A stretch of 64,000 bases of DNA from Rossellomorea pakistanensis. Lineage in GTDB: Bacteria; Bacillota; Bacilli; Bacillales; Bacillaceae_B. The position numbers and the translations under genes were made by a program. Positions 22,576 to 31,741 of this stretch are shown piece after piece. The notes under the pieces were generated by a model that saw only the letters and a list, made by a program, of their open reading frames with translations, was not told where the DNA came from and did no database searches. Location of the stretch: assembly GCF_016908495.1 (NCBI RefSeq), contig NZ_JAFBDZ010000003.1, positions 558,001 to 622,000 of the forward strand, given 5' to 3'. Positions within the stretch are counted from its first letter, which is position 1, and each line of letters starts with the position of its first letter.

Positions 22576-23577
22576 ATGGGAAAAAAACACTTGATTGGAA
22601 TAGTCTTCATTGCTATTCTAACGATATTGGTTGTTTCGAATCCGTTATCATCTCAGTATATATCGTTATTAAAAGAAGAATCGGTAACTGTATCAGGGGG
22701 GGAAAAGAGTACATTACTTCTACAAATTCAAGAACAGGCTGAAAATTTTGAAATTCCTGCGAAGGATGCTAAAATTGATCCTGTTTGGAAAGCAAGACCA
22801 GGATACAATGGTTTAAAGGTGAATATTGAAGCATCGTATGAGAAAATGAAAAAAAAGATGAAATTTGATCAAGAGAAATTAGTTTTTGAAGAAGTATCTC
22901 CTAAGATTCATCTTAATGATTTACCGCCATCACCAATTTATAAAGGCCATTCAGATAAATCCATGGTTGGTTTGATTATAAATGTTGCCTGGGGAAATGA
23001 ATATATACCTGACATGCTTTCAACCTTAGAAAAAAATAAAGTTTCTGCAACATTTTTTCTGGAAGGAAGATGGGTAAAAAACAATCCCGATTTAGCAAAG
23101 ATGATAGCAGAAGCAGGCCATGAAATTGGAAATCATTCTTATACACATCCTGATATGAAGACCCTTTCTGCAACAAGGTCAAAGGAAGAGCTGGAAAAAA
23201 CAACAGAGATAATCGAAGGGACGACTGGGAAAAAGGTAAAATGGTTTGCTCCCCCAAGTGGAAGCATTAGGGATGAAGTTGTAAAAATAGCTGATGAAAT
23301 GAATATGGGAACCATTATGTGGAGCATAGATACAATAGATTGGCAAAAACCACGCCCAAGCGTGATCATCCAGCGTGTAACATCAAAACTTCATAATGGC
23401 GCATTGATTCTTATGCACCCAACACAATCCACTGCTAGTGCACTTCCGATTCTCATTCATGAAATTAAAGAAAAGAATTTCCGGTTAGGAACCGTTTCTA
23501 ATGTATTAAAAGAAGAAAGAATTGAACAAGGTGGAAATAAATCTCTAAAACAAGGAGAGATTAATACTAAACAGTAG
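22576..23577 (+). CDS. ylxY: Polysaccharide deacetylase family protein YlxY
   Basis: 333-aa protein with one N-terminal membrane/signal segment (IGIVFIAILTILVV), then a conserved region (AKIDPVWKARPGYNGLKVNIE) and a carbohydrate-esterase-4 (NodB) domain from about residue 130. Seen in that domain: LIINVAWGNEY where classical enzymes have a TFDDG motif, GHEIGNHSYTHPDM (metal-binding HxxxH) and WFAPPSGSIRDEV. The first motif is altered (NVAWGN), so catalysis may be modified or lost. This is also the case in B. subtilis YlxY as I recall it. Start is ATG 22576 or GTG 22564; AAGGTGA favours ATG. Membrane-anchored extracellular protein, conserved near pnp in spore formers. Confidence 0.88.
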   Translation: MGKKHLIGIVFIAILTILVVSNPLSSQYISLLKEESVTVSGGEKSTLLLQIQEQAENFEIPAKDAKIDPVWKARPGYNGLKVNIEASYEKMKKKMKFDQEKLVFEEVSPKIHLNDLPPSPIYKGHSDKSMVGLIINVAWGNEYIPDMLSTLEKNKVSATFFLEGRWVKNNPDLAKMIAEAGHEIGNHSYTHPDMKTLSATRSKEELEKTTEIIEGTTGKKVKWFAPPSGSIRDEVVKIADEMNMGTIMWSIDTIDWQKPRPSVIIQRVTSKLHNGALILMHPTQSTASALPILIHEIKEKNFRLGTVSNVLKEERIEQGGNKSLKQGEINTKQ

Positions 23578-23606
23578 ATGTAGGCAACAAGACAGGAGGA
23601 CTAACA

Positions 23607-24845
23607 TTGATTAAGAAATATACTTGTCAAAACGGACTAAGAATTGTACTAGAGGAAATCCCGACTGTTCGATCTGTAGCAATTGGAGTTTGGATTAATG
23701 CAGGGTCTAGAAACGAACATGTTAAAAATAATGGTATTTCACATTTTCTTGAGCATATGTTTTTTAAAGGCACAAAATCCCGTTCAGCTCGTGAAATTGC
23801 TGAATCGTTTGATAGTATTGGAGGGCAAGTAAACGCTTTTACCTCAAAAGAATATACTTGTTACTATGCCAAAGTACTGGACACTCATGCTTCATATGCT
23901 CTTGATATCCTTTCAGATATGTTCTTTCATTCAACATTTGTTGATGAAGAGTTAAAGAAAGAAAAAAATGTTGTCTATGAAGAAATAAAAATGTATGAAG
24001 ATACCCCCGATGATATAGTGCATGATGTATTAAGTAAAGCTGTTTATGAGAATCATTCATTGGGATATCCAATCCTTGGAACAGAAGAAACTCTAGAAAC
24101 TTTTTCAAGAGATACATTAAACGAATACATGCATGATATGTATACTCCTGATCAAGTTGTTGTATCGATTGCCGGAAATATTCAGGAGTCATTTATAAAA
24201 GAGGTAGAAAAACTGTTTGGAAATTATAAAGGCGGCAGTAGACCTGAAAAAGCAGAAAAACCTGTATTTCACAGCAATAAGATTGCTCGTAAAAAAGAAA
24301 CAGAACAGGCTCACCTTTGCATAGGGTATAACGGATTACATATCGGACACGAAGATATTTATAGCTTAATTGTACTGAATAATATATTAGGTGGGAGCAT
24401 GTCTTCTCGTCTTTTCCAAGAAGTTCGTGAACAAAGGGGACTAGCTTATTCCGTTTTCTCTTATCATTCAGCCTTTGAAGACAGTGGAATGTTGACGATA
24501 TATGGAGGAACTGGAGCAAAACAATTAGATCAATTATTTGATACCATTCAATCTACATTAAATTCCTTTAAACTAGAGGGAATAACTTCTAAAGAACTTT
24601 CAAATAGTAAGGAACAGCTAAAAGGGAACTTAATGCTAAGTCTTGAGAGTACAAACAGTCGAATGAGTCGAAACGGAAAGAATGAATTACTTCTTAAACG
24701 ACATCGTTCTCTTGATGAGATAGTCGAAGAAATTGATAAAGTAACAGATATAAGTGTTAATAAGCTTGCCAAAACTCTTTTCACAGATGAATATTCAGTA
24801 GCTCTAATCAGCCCAAATGGAGAAATGCCTAAAAATATAGGGTAG
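23607..24845 (+). CDS. mlpA: M16 family zinc peptidase (MlpA/YmxG)
   Basis: 412-aa mitochondrial-processing-peptidase-like enzyme. The inverted zinc motif HFLEH is at residues 46-50, with the downstream Glu of the active site in VVYEEIKMYEDTPDD. The C-terminal half has the family GGSMSSRLFQEVREQRGLAY segment. TTG start with AGGAGG six bases upstream. Follows ylxY, conserved order ylxY-mlpA-ymxH. Likely cytosolic; physiological substrate not established. Confidence 0.92.
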   Translation: MIKKYTCQNGLRIVLEEIPTVRSVAIGVWINAGSRNEHVKNNGISHFLEHMFFKGTKSRSAREIAESFDSIGGQVNAFTSKEYTCYYAKVLDTHASYALDILSDMFFHSTFVDEELKKEKNVVYEEIKMYEDTPDDIVHDVLSKAVYENHSLGYPILGTEETLETFSRDTLNEYMHDMYTPDQVVVSIAGNIQESFIKEVEKLFGNYKGGSRPEKAEKPVFHSNKIARKKETEQAHLCIGYNGLHIGHEDIYSLIVLNNILGGSMSSRLFQEVREQRGLAYSVFSYHSAFEDSGMLTIYGGTGAKQLDQLFDTIQSTLNSFKLEGITSKELSNSKEQLKGNLMLSLESTNSRMSRNGKNELLLKRHRSLDEIVEEIDKVTDISVNKLAKTLFTDEYSVALISPNGEMPKNIG

Positions 24846-24854
24846 TACTTTTGA

Positions 24855-24980
24855 AAAACGGGGCTGTCTCAAAACTAAGGTTCGGGAGCCTTATCTTCAA
24901 AATATAGAAGAAATCCTCAAAATATCTTCATATTTAGAAGTTGATAATGGTTCCGGCACCTATTGGGACAGCCCCGTTTT
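24855..24980 (+). terminator. Large stem-loop element after mlpA
   Basis: AAAACGGGGCTGTC (24855-24868) and GACAGCCCCGTTTT (24967-24980) are perfect 14-bp inverted repeats enclosing about 100 nt, including a smaller hairpin AAGGTT / AGCCTT. The right arm ends in TTTT, so it can act as a terminator. Its length and symmetry also fit a small dispersed intergenic repeat. Confidence 0.7.
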
Positions 24981-25131
24981 GTTTCGTCTATGGAAGGATT
25001 GAAATTAAATCAAATTAATCAGTTAACCGCCATAAAAATCATTAATGCATAGTTTGTATAGACTTTTGTTCTAAAAAGGAAAAGCCTAATATACATTTTA
25101 GTATAGAGCAATAAAAAGGAGGTTTCTTACT

Positions 25132-25368
25132 TTGAGATTAAGTGAACTGAGTGGGAAGGAAATTGTTGATTATAAAAGGGCGGAACGTTTAGGAGTCTTA
25201 GGTCAAACTGATTTGGAGTTTAATGATAAAACAGGTCAAATTGGTGCACTAGTCATTCCGACTGGTAAATGGATGAGGAAGCAAAGCAGTGAAATTCGAG
25301 TACCATGGCATCAAATACGTACGATTGGAACGGATATGATTATCCTCGAGGTGCCTGATCGGGATTAA
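25132..25368 (+). CDS. ymxH: YlmC/YmxH family PRC-barrel sporulation-associated protein
   Basis: 78-aa small protein with the YmxH/YlmC pattern: RLSELSGKEIVDYKRAERLG, GQIGALVIPTG, and WHQIRTIGTDMIILE, a PRC-barrel-like beta fold. TTG start preceded by AAAAGGAGG at 25115-25122. The family is tied to sporulation in Bacillus, but the molecular role is unknown. It lies between mlpA and dpaA as in B. subtilis. Confidence 0.9.
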   Translation: MRLSELSGKEIVDYKRAERLGVLGQTDLEFNDKTGQIGALVIPTGKWMRKQSSEIRVPWHQIRTIGTDMIILEVPDRD

Positions 25369-25557
25369 TAACTCTAATTGTTGTAGAGTATCCAAAATAA
25401 GTTATAAGGTTTATATAGGATCTAGTTTCTTCTTTAGATTGCAGTTGTGAATTCTAACAAATTATTATACACGGTTGGATAGATGAAATAATAACAATAT
25501 AAAAACTTGAGCACTTTCCATTCTAAATACCTCTAAGCTAAGAAGCCCAAAGTCAAT

Positions 25558-25606
25558 GGCGAGCCATCAGGGAGGGAACCCCCGTCCTTCATGGCTCGTC
25601 TTTTCC
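25558..25606 (+). terminator. Terminator in the ymxH-dpaA gap
   Basis: GGCGAGCCAT (25558-25567) pairs with ATGGCTCGTC (25591-25600), with an inner GGAGGG/CCC extension, followed by TTTT. It lies in a 590-base gene-free stretch (25369-25956). Apart from this hairpin and the candidate sporulation promoter near 25880, I see nothing definite there; the rest is A+T-rich without ORFs of note. Confidence 0.8.
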
Positions 25607-25865
25607 TAATTCTCAAGGCACTTTTTATGTAGATTGTTGCTTTACCAAATTAAAGGTCTTATAAATAGTGAAATTGGCAAATCGTCACTTGGTTCATAGT
25701 CCCTCTTCTCACTTCTGACATTAAGCACAAAATTACAGGAAACTTACTTTTCTTCTAAAAGGAAGCAAAGTTCGTGAAAAGGATTCTTGAATTTAGGTAC
25801 AAGCGTCTTTTATTTTTCGAAGGTTCAAATATCCCCTTTTTCCTCTATTCTTTCTTATCTTCACT

Positions 25866-25894
25866 CACCTATTCCAGATTACATTCATACACTG
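25866..25894 (+). promoter_or_regulatory. Candidate sigma-K promoter for dpaA-dpaB
   Basis: CACC (25866-25869), a 16-nt spacer, and CATACACTG (25886-25894) fit the mother-cell sigma-K pattern mACm-N16-CATAnnnTA except for the last base. It lies about 60 bases ahead of dpaA, whose B. subtilis counterpart (spoVF) is sigma-K-dependent. The assignment is inference from consensus and function. Confidence 0.45.
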
Positions 25895-25956
25895 TTGAAG
25901 TGATAACCTTATATTTCTAGTAATTCGATTATGGATAAAAGAAGGTGAAAGTGTTG

Positions 25957-26835
25957 ATGTTGACTGGAATGCAGATCGCAGTATTAGGCGGAGATGCTCG
26001 TCAACTCGAGATCATTCGTAAGCTTACAGAACTTGATGCAAAACTATCCTTAGTTGGTTTTGAACAGTTAGACCATGCATTTACAGGTGCGACTAAAGAG
26101 AAATTAACTGAAGTGAATTTTAGTGAGGTAGATGCCATTATTCTTCCCGTACCCGGAACCAGTCTTGACGGGGATGTAGACACGATTTTTTCAAATGAAA
26201 AAATCAAAATAACAGAAGAGATACTTATGCAAGCTCCTTCTCATTGTGTAGTTTATTCAGGAATAACCAATCGTTACCTTGATGATATTATTCAATCCTC
26301 TAATAAAAAACTAGTTCAACTATTTGAGCGGGATGATGTCGCCATTTACAACTCAATCCCAACGGTTGAAGGAACGATCATGATGGCGATACAGCATACC
26401 GACTTTACAATTCACGGATCAAATGTTACCGTACTCGGCTTAGGTCGTGTTGGAATGAGTGTGGCACGTACTTTCCACCATTTAGGGGCGAGAGTAAAAG
26501 TTGGAGCGAGGAAAAGTGAACACCTAGCAAGAATCTCTGAAATGGGTTTAACTCCTTTTCACTTAGATGACCTACAAAACGAAGTAAATGACTGTGATAT
26601 ATGCATAAATACAATCCCGGTATTAATTGTTACAGCAAATGTAATTGCCAAAATGCCTTCTCATACATTAGTCATTGATCTAGCTTCCAAGCCAGGTGGA
26701 ACGGACTTTAGGTATGCAGAAAAAAGGGGTGTAAAAGCATTATTGGCCCCAGGACTTCCAGGCATAGTCGCACCGAAAACAGCTGGTCAAATTTTAGCAA
26801 ATGTATTATCTCAGTTGTTAGAAGGTGACAAGTAA
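25957..26835 (+). CDS. dpaA: Dipicolinate synthase subunit A
   Basis: 292-aa SpoVFA, which oxidises dihydrodipicolinate, the DapA product encoded at 30098, to dipicolinic acid in the mother cell. Two regions are visible: an N-terminal part (IAVLGGDARQLEIIRKL) and a Rossmann NAD(P)-binding part (VTVLGLGRVGMSVARTF, near 154). LLAPGLPGIVAPKTAGQI lies at the C-terminus. GTG 25945 is in frame, but GAAGGTG spacing and the family start (MLTGMQIAVLGGDARQ) favour ATG 25957. Paired with dpaB 18 bases downstream. Confidence 0.95.
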   Translation: MLTGMQIAVLGGDARQLEIIRKLTELDAKLSLVGFEQLDHAFTGATKEKLTEVNFSEVDAIILPVPGTSLDGDVDTIFSNEKIKITEEILMQAPSHCVVYSGITNRYLDDIIQSSNKKLVQLFERDDVAIYNSIPTVEGTIMMAIQHTDFTIHGSNVTVLGLGRVGMSVARTFHHLGARVKVGARKSEHLARISEMGLTPFHLDDLQNEVNDCDICINTIPVLIVTANVIAKMPSHTLVIDLASKPGGTDFRYAEKRGVKALLAPGLPGIVAPKTAGQILANVLSQLLEGDK

Positions 26836-26853
26836 AAGAAAGGGGAATTCATT

Positions 26854-27447
26854 ATGGGTGTAAAGGGTAAAAGAATTGGTTTCGGGCTAACAGGCTCACA
26901 TTGTACGTATGATGCCGTTTTTCCCGAAATTGAAAAATTAGTTAATGAAGGAGCAGAGGTCATTCCTGTTGTAACTAGTACCGTAAAGAATACTGTTACT
27001 CGGTTTGGAGATGGAGAAGATTGGATAAGAAGAATAGAAGAGGTTACTGGCCATAAAGTTGTAGATACGATTGTAAAGGCTGAACCACTTGGTCCAAAAC
27101 TTCCTCTTGATTGCATGATCATCGCTCCTCTAACAGGTAATTCCATGAGTAAATTTGCAAATGCCATGACAGATTCTCCAGTATTAATGGCTGCAAAAGC
27201 TACATTGAGAAATCACCGGCCAGTCGTTTTAGGTATTTCTACAAATGATGCACTCGGTTTAAATGGAGTTAATCTTATGCGTTTGATCTCGACAAAGGAT
27301 ATTTATTTTATTCCTTTTGGCCAGGATGATCCCGAGAAGAAACCAAAATCGATGGTGGCCCGAATGAATATGTTACAAGAAACTGTAGAAGCAGCAATGG
27401 AAGGAATACAATTACAACCCGTTGTTGTTGAACGGTTTTTAGATTAA
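26854..27447 (+). CDS. dpaB: Dipicolinate synthase subunit B
   Basis: 197-aa SpoVFB flavoprotein-like subunit. The fold is of the flavoprotein decarboxylase type, with GFGLTGSHCTYD at the N-terminus, PLTGNSMSKFANAMTDSPVLMA in the middle and a GLNGVNLMRLISTKDIYFIP end. It forms dipicolinate synthase with DpaA. ATG 26854 with AAAGGGGA upstream; a terminator follows, so dpaAB is a two-gene unit. Confidence 0.95.
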   Translation: MGVKGKRIGFGLTGSHCTYDAVFPEIEKLVNEGAEVIPVVTSTVKNTVTRFGDGEDWIRRIEEVTGHKVVDTIVKAEPLGPKLPLDCMIIAPLTGNSMSKFANAMTDSPVLMAAKATLRNHRPVVLGISTNDALGLNGVNLMRLISTKDIYFIPFGQDDPEKKPKSMVARMNMLQETVEAAMEGIQLQPVVVERFLD

Positions 27448-27453
27448 CTATAT

Positions 27454-27504
27454 AGAAGGCTTGACTACTACCATCCCCTATTTTTTAGTAGTTAGCCTTC
27501 TTTT
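27454..27504 (+). terminator. Terminator after dpaB
   Basis: AGAAGGCTTGACTACTA (27454-27470) pairs with TAGTAGTTAGCCTTCT (27486-27501) with one internal mismatch/bulge, then TTTT. Confidence 0.85.
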
Positions 27505-27597
27505 ATTGCGATTTAGGAAAACTTCTTCAAAGTGTATACTGGTTAATCATATCGAATGGAAATAATATACACTTTATTTTTTTCATGCAAATTTATA

Positions 27598-27624
27598 TTG
27601 TCAAACAATTGTTTATGTTAGAAT
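27598..27624 (+). promoter_or_regulatory. Candidate promoter for asd-dapG-dapA
   Basis: TTGTCA (27598-27603) lies upstream of an extended -10 TGTTAGAAT (27616-27624). The spacer to TAGAAT is 15 nt, short for sigma-A, but the TGn extension compensates. It is 65 bases before asd. Confidence 0.5.
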
Positions 27625-27690
27625 ATTCTTTATTACGATAAACCATTGAACTGTTTTATGACATGTTTACAAGGAAGGGGAAGATTAAAG

Positions 27691-28737
27691 ATGGTATCCA
27701 GTTATCATGTAGCTGTTGTAGGTGCAACAGGTGCGGTAGGACAGCAAATGATTCAAACACTTGAAAGTAGGAATTTTCCAATTGCCAAATTAACATTACT
27801 TTCTTCTGCACGTTCAGCAGGTAAGAAAGTAGTATATAAAGGTGAAGAGATAACTGTACAAGAAGCAACTCCAGAAATGTTCGAAGGAGTAGATATTGCT
27901 TTATTTAGTGCAGGGGGAAGCGTTTCTAAAGAACTAGCTCCTGAAGCGGCAAAACGAGGAGCGATTTGTATCGACAATACTAGTGCATTTAGAATGGATC
28001 CCGATGTACCCTTAGTCGTTCCGGAAGTAAATGAAGAAGATATTAAGAATCATAAAGGAATAATTGCTAATCCAAATTGTTCAACCATTCAAATGGTTGC
28101 AGCATTAGAACCGATTCGCCAGAAATTTGGATTAACCAAAGTGATCGTATCCACTTATCAAGCAGTTTCGGGAGCAGGAGCTGCTGCCATTGAGGAACTT
28201 GAAGAGCAATCAAAGGCGATTCTTAACGGTGAGGATTTCACCCCTGAAGTTCTTCCGGTAAAAGGAGACCAAAACCATTACCAAATTGCGTTTAATGCGG
28301 TCCCTCAAATTGATAAGTTTCAAGACAATGGCTATACATTTGAGGAAATGAAGATGATTAATGAAACGAAAAAGATTATGCATTCTGAAGAATTAAAGGT
28401 AGCTGCAACTTGCGTGAGGTTACCAATTGTAACAGGACATTCTGAAAGTGTGTATGTTGAAGTAGAACATGAAAATGTATCTGTAAAAGATATCCATGAA
28501 GTCCTTTTAGATGCACCAGGAATTGTTTTAGAAGATGAGCCGCATGAGCAAATTTATCCTATGCCTGCTAATGCTGTTGGTAAAAATGATGTATTTGTAG
28601 GGCGTATCAGAAAAGACCTAGATGATGATAAAGGAATCCACCTTTGGATTGTTTCAGATAATCTCTTAAAAGGAGCTGCATGGAATTCTGTTCAGATCGC
28701 TGAAAGTGTAGTTCGTCTTGGCTTACTAAAACATTAA
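27691..28737 (+). CDS. asd: Aspartate-semialdehyde dehydrogenase
   Basis: 348-aa NADP-dependent enzyme reducing aspartyl phosphate to the semialdehyde, the branch point to lysine/DAP, threonine and methionine. An N-terminal [12 protein letters not shown] dinucleotide motif, the catalytic Cys in [10 protein letters not shown] and the ESVYVEVE segment are visible. ATG 27691 has GGAAGGGG upstream; the frame extends upstream to 27646 without support. Followed by dapG and dapA as in B. subtilis. Confidence 0.96.
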   Translation: MVSSYHVAVVGATGAVGQQMIQTLESRNFPIAKLTLLSSARSAGKKVVYKGEEITVQEATPEMFEGVDIALFSAGGSVSKELAPEAAKRGAICIDNTSAFRMDPDVPLVVPEVNEEDIKNHKGIIANPNCSTIQMVAALEPIRQKFGLTKVIVSTYQAVSGAGAAAIEELEEQSKAILNGEDFTPEVLPVKGDQNHYQIAFNAVPQIDKFQDNGYTFEEMKMINETKKIMHSEELKVAATCVRLPIVTGHSESVYVEVEHENVSVKDIHEVLLDAPGIVLEDEPHEQIYPMPANAVGKNDVFVGRIRKDLDDDKGIHLWIVSDNLLKGAAWNSVQIAESVVRLGLLKH

Positions 28738-28837
28738 TAAAAGAAGAGGTTACTCTATATATCAATGAACTTTATTCGTATCACTATTCTAAGGCATACC
28801 TCTCATTAGACTCTAGAAATGCAGGCGAGGTGTCGAA

Positions 28838-30082
28838 ATGAAACTAACAGTTCAAAAGTATGGTGGTACATCCGTACGTGATGAGAACGGTCGTTTAAAA
28901 GCAATTTATCATATTAAGGAAGCCTTATCACAAGGGTATAAAGTCGTGGTAGTTGTTTCTGCAATGGGAAGAAAAGGAGATACCTATGCTACGGATACTC
29001 TTTTAACTCTCATCAATGGGAACAAAACAAAACTGAGCAAAAGGGAGCAGGATTTGCTTTTATCATCTGGGGAAATTATCTCTAGTCTAGTTATGACGAA
29101 TATGTTATTAGAGGAAGGAATTTCTTCAGTTGCTCTCACTGGCGCTCAAGCTGGGTTCCGTACGAATCAAGATCATACAAACGCAAAGATTACTGACATG
29201 AAATGTGATCGTTTGCTAAATGCATTAAGAATACATGATGTTGTGGTTGTTGCTGGTTTTCAAGGGGTCGCACCGAATGGAGATGTTACAACTATTGGTC
29301 GTGGAGGTAGTGATACCTCAGCAGCTGCACTTGGAGTGACGCTAAAAGCAGAATGGATCGATATTTTTACAGATGTTGAAGGGATTATGACCGCTGATCC
29401 GAGAATTTCAGAAAAAGCTCGTCCATTATCTATTGTTTCATATAATGAAGCTTGCAATATGGCTTACCAAGGAGCAAAGGTGATTCATCCAAAAGCTGTC
29501 GAGATGGCAATGAGCGGTAAGGTTCCCATTAGAATCCGTTCAACCTATTCAGATAGTCCTGGAACATTAGTCACTTCAATTAATAGAGCAAAAGAAGAAT
29601 TAAAATTTCTAAAGAGGCCAGTTACTGGTATTGCCCATGTTAATCATGTATCACAACTGAAAGTGTTTGCTAAAAAAGATCAATATAACCTACAGGCTGA
29701 AGTTTTTAAAGCAATGGCAAATGAAAATATTAGTGTCGATTTTATCAATATTTCTCCTACTGGAGTTGTGTATACCGTCTCAGAGGAAATGACGGCACGT
29801 GCCATCCAGACGTTAAAAACATTAGGTCATGAACCAATCGTTGAGAGAGAATGTGCAAAGGTTTCGATTGTTGGTGCAGGGATGACCGGAATTCCAGGAA
29901 TTACTTCAACAATCGTTTCGGCATTGTCAGAAAAAGGAATTCGAATTTTACAATCAGCAGATAGTCATACAACCATTTGGGTTCTGGTAAAAGAAGCAGA
30001 TCTAAAAACAGCAGTTAACTCATTACATGATGCTTTTCAGCTTGAAGCAGAACCTTATACAATGGAATTAGATGAAATATAA
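28838..30082 (+). CDS. dapG: Aspartokinase (DapG type)
   Basis: 414-aa monofunctional aspartokinase, first enzyme of the aspartate pathway. The catalytic domain starts with VQKYGGTSV and contains TIGRGGSDTSAAALG, YQGAKVIHPKAVEMA and IRSTYSDSPGT. Two ACT regulatory domains follow (about 255-410; KVSIVGAGMTG in the second). Context with asd and dapA points to the diaminopimelate-controlled DapG isozyme; feedback specificity cannot be read from sequence alone. ATG 28838 after GCGAGGTG. Confidence 0.94.
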   Translation: MKLTVQKYGGTSVRDENGRLKAIYHIKEALSQGYKVVVVVSAMGRKGDTYATDTLLTLINGNKTKLSKREQDLLLSSGEIISSLVMTNMLLEEGISSVALTGAQAGFRTNQDHTNAKITDMKCDRLLNALRIHDVVVVAGFQGVAPNGDVTTIGRGGSDTSAAALGVTLKAEWIDIFTDVEGIMTADPRISEKARPLSIVSYNEACNMAYQGAKVIHPKAVEMAMSGKVPIRIRSTYSDSPGTLVTSINRAKEELKFLKRPVTGIAHVNHVSQLKVFAKKDQYNLQAEVFKAMANENISVDFINISPTGVVYTVSEEMTARAIQTLKTLGHEPIVERECAKVSIVGAGMTGIPGITSTIVSALSEKGIRILQSADSHTTIWVLVKEADLKTAVNSLHDAFQLEAEPYTMELDEI

Positions 30083-30097
30083 AGGAGCGTGAAAGAC

Positions 30098-30964
30098 TTG
30101 CGTTTTGGGCGAGTATCAACTGCAATGGTTACCCCTTTTGATCACAAAGGTAACATTGATTTTCAAAAAACCACACAATTAGTGGAGTATCTCATTAATA
30201 ATGGAACAGACTCTCTCGTAGTTGCAGGAACAACGGGGGAATCTCCTACGTTATCATCAGAGGAAAAACTAGCTCTATTTCGTCATGTGGTTAAAGCGGT
30301 GGATAAACGTATCCCTGTTATTGCAGGAACAGGCAGTAACAATACGTACGCTACAATTGAATTAACGAAGAAAGCAGAACAAGCGGGTGTAGATGCAATA
30401 ATGGTTGTCGCACCATATTATAATAAGCCGAGCCAAAGGGGAATGTATGAGCACTTTAAAACGGTTGCTGCTGCCACTTCTCTCCCAGTGATGCTCTACA
30501 ATGTACCAGGTCGAACGGCTGTTACTATATCTGCTGAGACCATTATTGAGCTGTCGAAGATCGATAATATTGTCGCTGTGAAAGAAGCAAGTGGTGATTT
30601 AGATGCAATAACAGAAATTATTTCTAATACTGGTGATGATTTCTTACTTTATAGTGGGGATGATGCATTAACGCTTCCAGTTCTTTCAGTAGGTGGTGTT
30701 GGTATCGTTTCAGTAGCTTCACATGTTGTCGGAAATGAAATGCAAGATATGGTTTCTGCATTTTTGGAAGGAGAATTGGCTAAAGCAGCAAAACTTCACC
30801 AACGTCTTCTTCCGTTAATGAAAGGCCTTTTCACTGCTCCCAGCCCAACACCAGTCAAGACAGCATTACAATTGAAAGGGTTGGATGTAGGATCTGTTCG
30901 ATTGCCTCTTATCCCCTTAACAGAAGAAGAAAGAATGAACATTTCAAGTTTATTAAAAAAATAA
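30098..30964 (+). CDS. dapA: 4-hydroxy-tetrahydrodipicolinate synthase
   Basis: 288-aa class I aldolase condensing aspartate semialdehyde with pyruvate. Its product pathway feeds both peptidoglycan DAP and, via DpaAB, spore dipicolinate. TTGESPTL, APYYNKPSQ, LYNVPGRT and the Schiff-base Lys in VAVKEASGDL are all visible. GTG 30089 is adjacent to AAAGGAG, while TTG 30098 has 10-nt spacing and yields MRFGRVSTAMVTPFD, matching the family; I prefer TTG. Confidence 0.95.
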   Translation: MRFGRVSTAMVTPFDHKGNIDFQKTTQLVEYLINNGTDSLVVAGTTGESPTLSSEEKLALFRHVVKAVDKRIPVIAGTGSNNTYATIELTKKAEQAGVDAIMVVAPYYNKPSQRGMYEHFKTVAAATSLPVMLYNVPGRTAVTISAETIIELSKIDNIVAVKEASGDLDAITEIISNTGDDFLLYSGDDALTLPVLSVGGVGIVSVASHVVGNEMQDMVSAFLEGELAKAAKLHQRLLPLMKGLFTAPSPTPVKTALQLKGLDVGSVRLPLIPLTEEERMNISSLLKK

Positions 30965-30978
30965 CAACGATTTCCTAT

Positions 30979-31014
30979 AATAAGAGGCCAGAATAGATCT
31001 GGCCTCTTATTTTA
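30979..31014 (+). terminator. Terminator after dapA
   Basis: TAAGAGGCCAGA (30981-30992) and TCTGGCCTCTTA (30998-31009) form a perfect 12-bp stem, extended by flanking A/T pairs, followed by TTTTA. Confidence 0.92.
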
Positions 31015-31095
31015 TAAAAATAAAGGATTTTTAATATTTTTTATAGAAATGATTAAGTTCGAAAACAATACATAAAAATTGCGAAGTGAAAATGA

Positions 31096-31632
31096 ATGAT
31101 ATTACTTATTGTTTTAATGGGTTATTGTTGTGGACAAATACTAACGGCCCATTTAATTGGGAAACTATTCTACAAACAAGATATTTTTAAAGAGGGGAGT
31201 CAAAATCCTGGTGCCCGTAATGCGGGTCGGGTATTCGGAAAATCTGCCTTTCTTCTAGTTCTTTGTGGTGACATTGTTAAAACAATTATACCTTTATGGA
31301 TTGGGGAGTATTTTGGAGCTGGCATTGAGGAATTGGTATTAATTATGATATCTGTTGTTGTAGGGCATATGTATCCGATTGTATTCTCTTTTACTGGAGG
31401 GAAAGGAGTTGCTCCATTCTTAGGTGGACTCTTATTTCTTTCTCCATTCACTGTAGCTGTCACTGCAGTAATTATGTGTATTTCTTGGCCAATATTAGGT
31501 TTTACTCGTTCAGGGTTACTATCCTTATTAACGGTGCCTATATCATTTTATTTTTTTACAAAATCCTTTATGGGCTCCATTTTTCTTGGAGTGTTGATGA
31601 TCATTGTGGTTATAAAACATCTAAAAAAATAG
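31096..31632 (+). CDS. PlsY-like glycerol-3-phosphate acyltransferase paralogue
   Basis: 178-aa polytopic membrane protein resembling PlsY, which acylates glycerol-3-phosphate with acyl phosphate. Motif-1-like GSQNPGARNAGRV (canonical GSGN.GATN), motif-2-like GDIVKTIIP and motif-3-like GHMYPIVFSFTGGKGVA are present, with about five hydrophobic segments. The motifs are close to but not identical with housekeeping PlsY, suggesting a paralogue. The ribosome-binding site is weak (GAAGTGA). It stands between dapA and tepA, where B. subtilis has rnjB. Enzymatic activity is inferred only. Confidence 0.8.
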   Translation: MILLIVLMGYCCGQILTAHLIGKLFYKQDIFKEGSQNPGARNAGRVFGKSAFLLVLCGDIVKTIIPLWIGEYFGAGIEELVLIMISVVVGHMYPIVFSFTGGKGVAPFLGGLLFLSPFTVAVTAVIMCISWPILGFTRSGLLSLLTVPISFYFFTKSFMGSIFLGVLMIIVVIKHLKK

Positions 31633-31694
31633 AAATAAAACGGACATTAAGGTTAGTTGATTAGTATTCAAACCTATTAAAAGGCTGTTTATTA

Positions 31695-31741
31695 AGGTTG
31701 GTTGGAACAGCAAGTGAGCAACTTGGAGAGGAAACCAACCT
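31695..31741 (+). repeat. Stem-loop upstream of tepA
   Basis: AGGTTGGTT (31695-31703) pairs with AACCAACCT (31733-31741), loop 29 nt, followed by ATTTAC. Possible weak terminator. The remaining sequence to tepA (31742-31914) shows no clear element apart from the ribosome-binding site AAGGAGTGA. Confidence 0.5.

Noticed and set aside
28738..28837. Lysine riboswitch before dapG
   Set aside because: The gap is only 100 bases and lacks the long conserved L-box structure.
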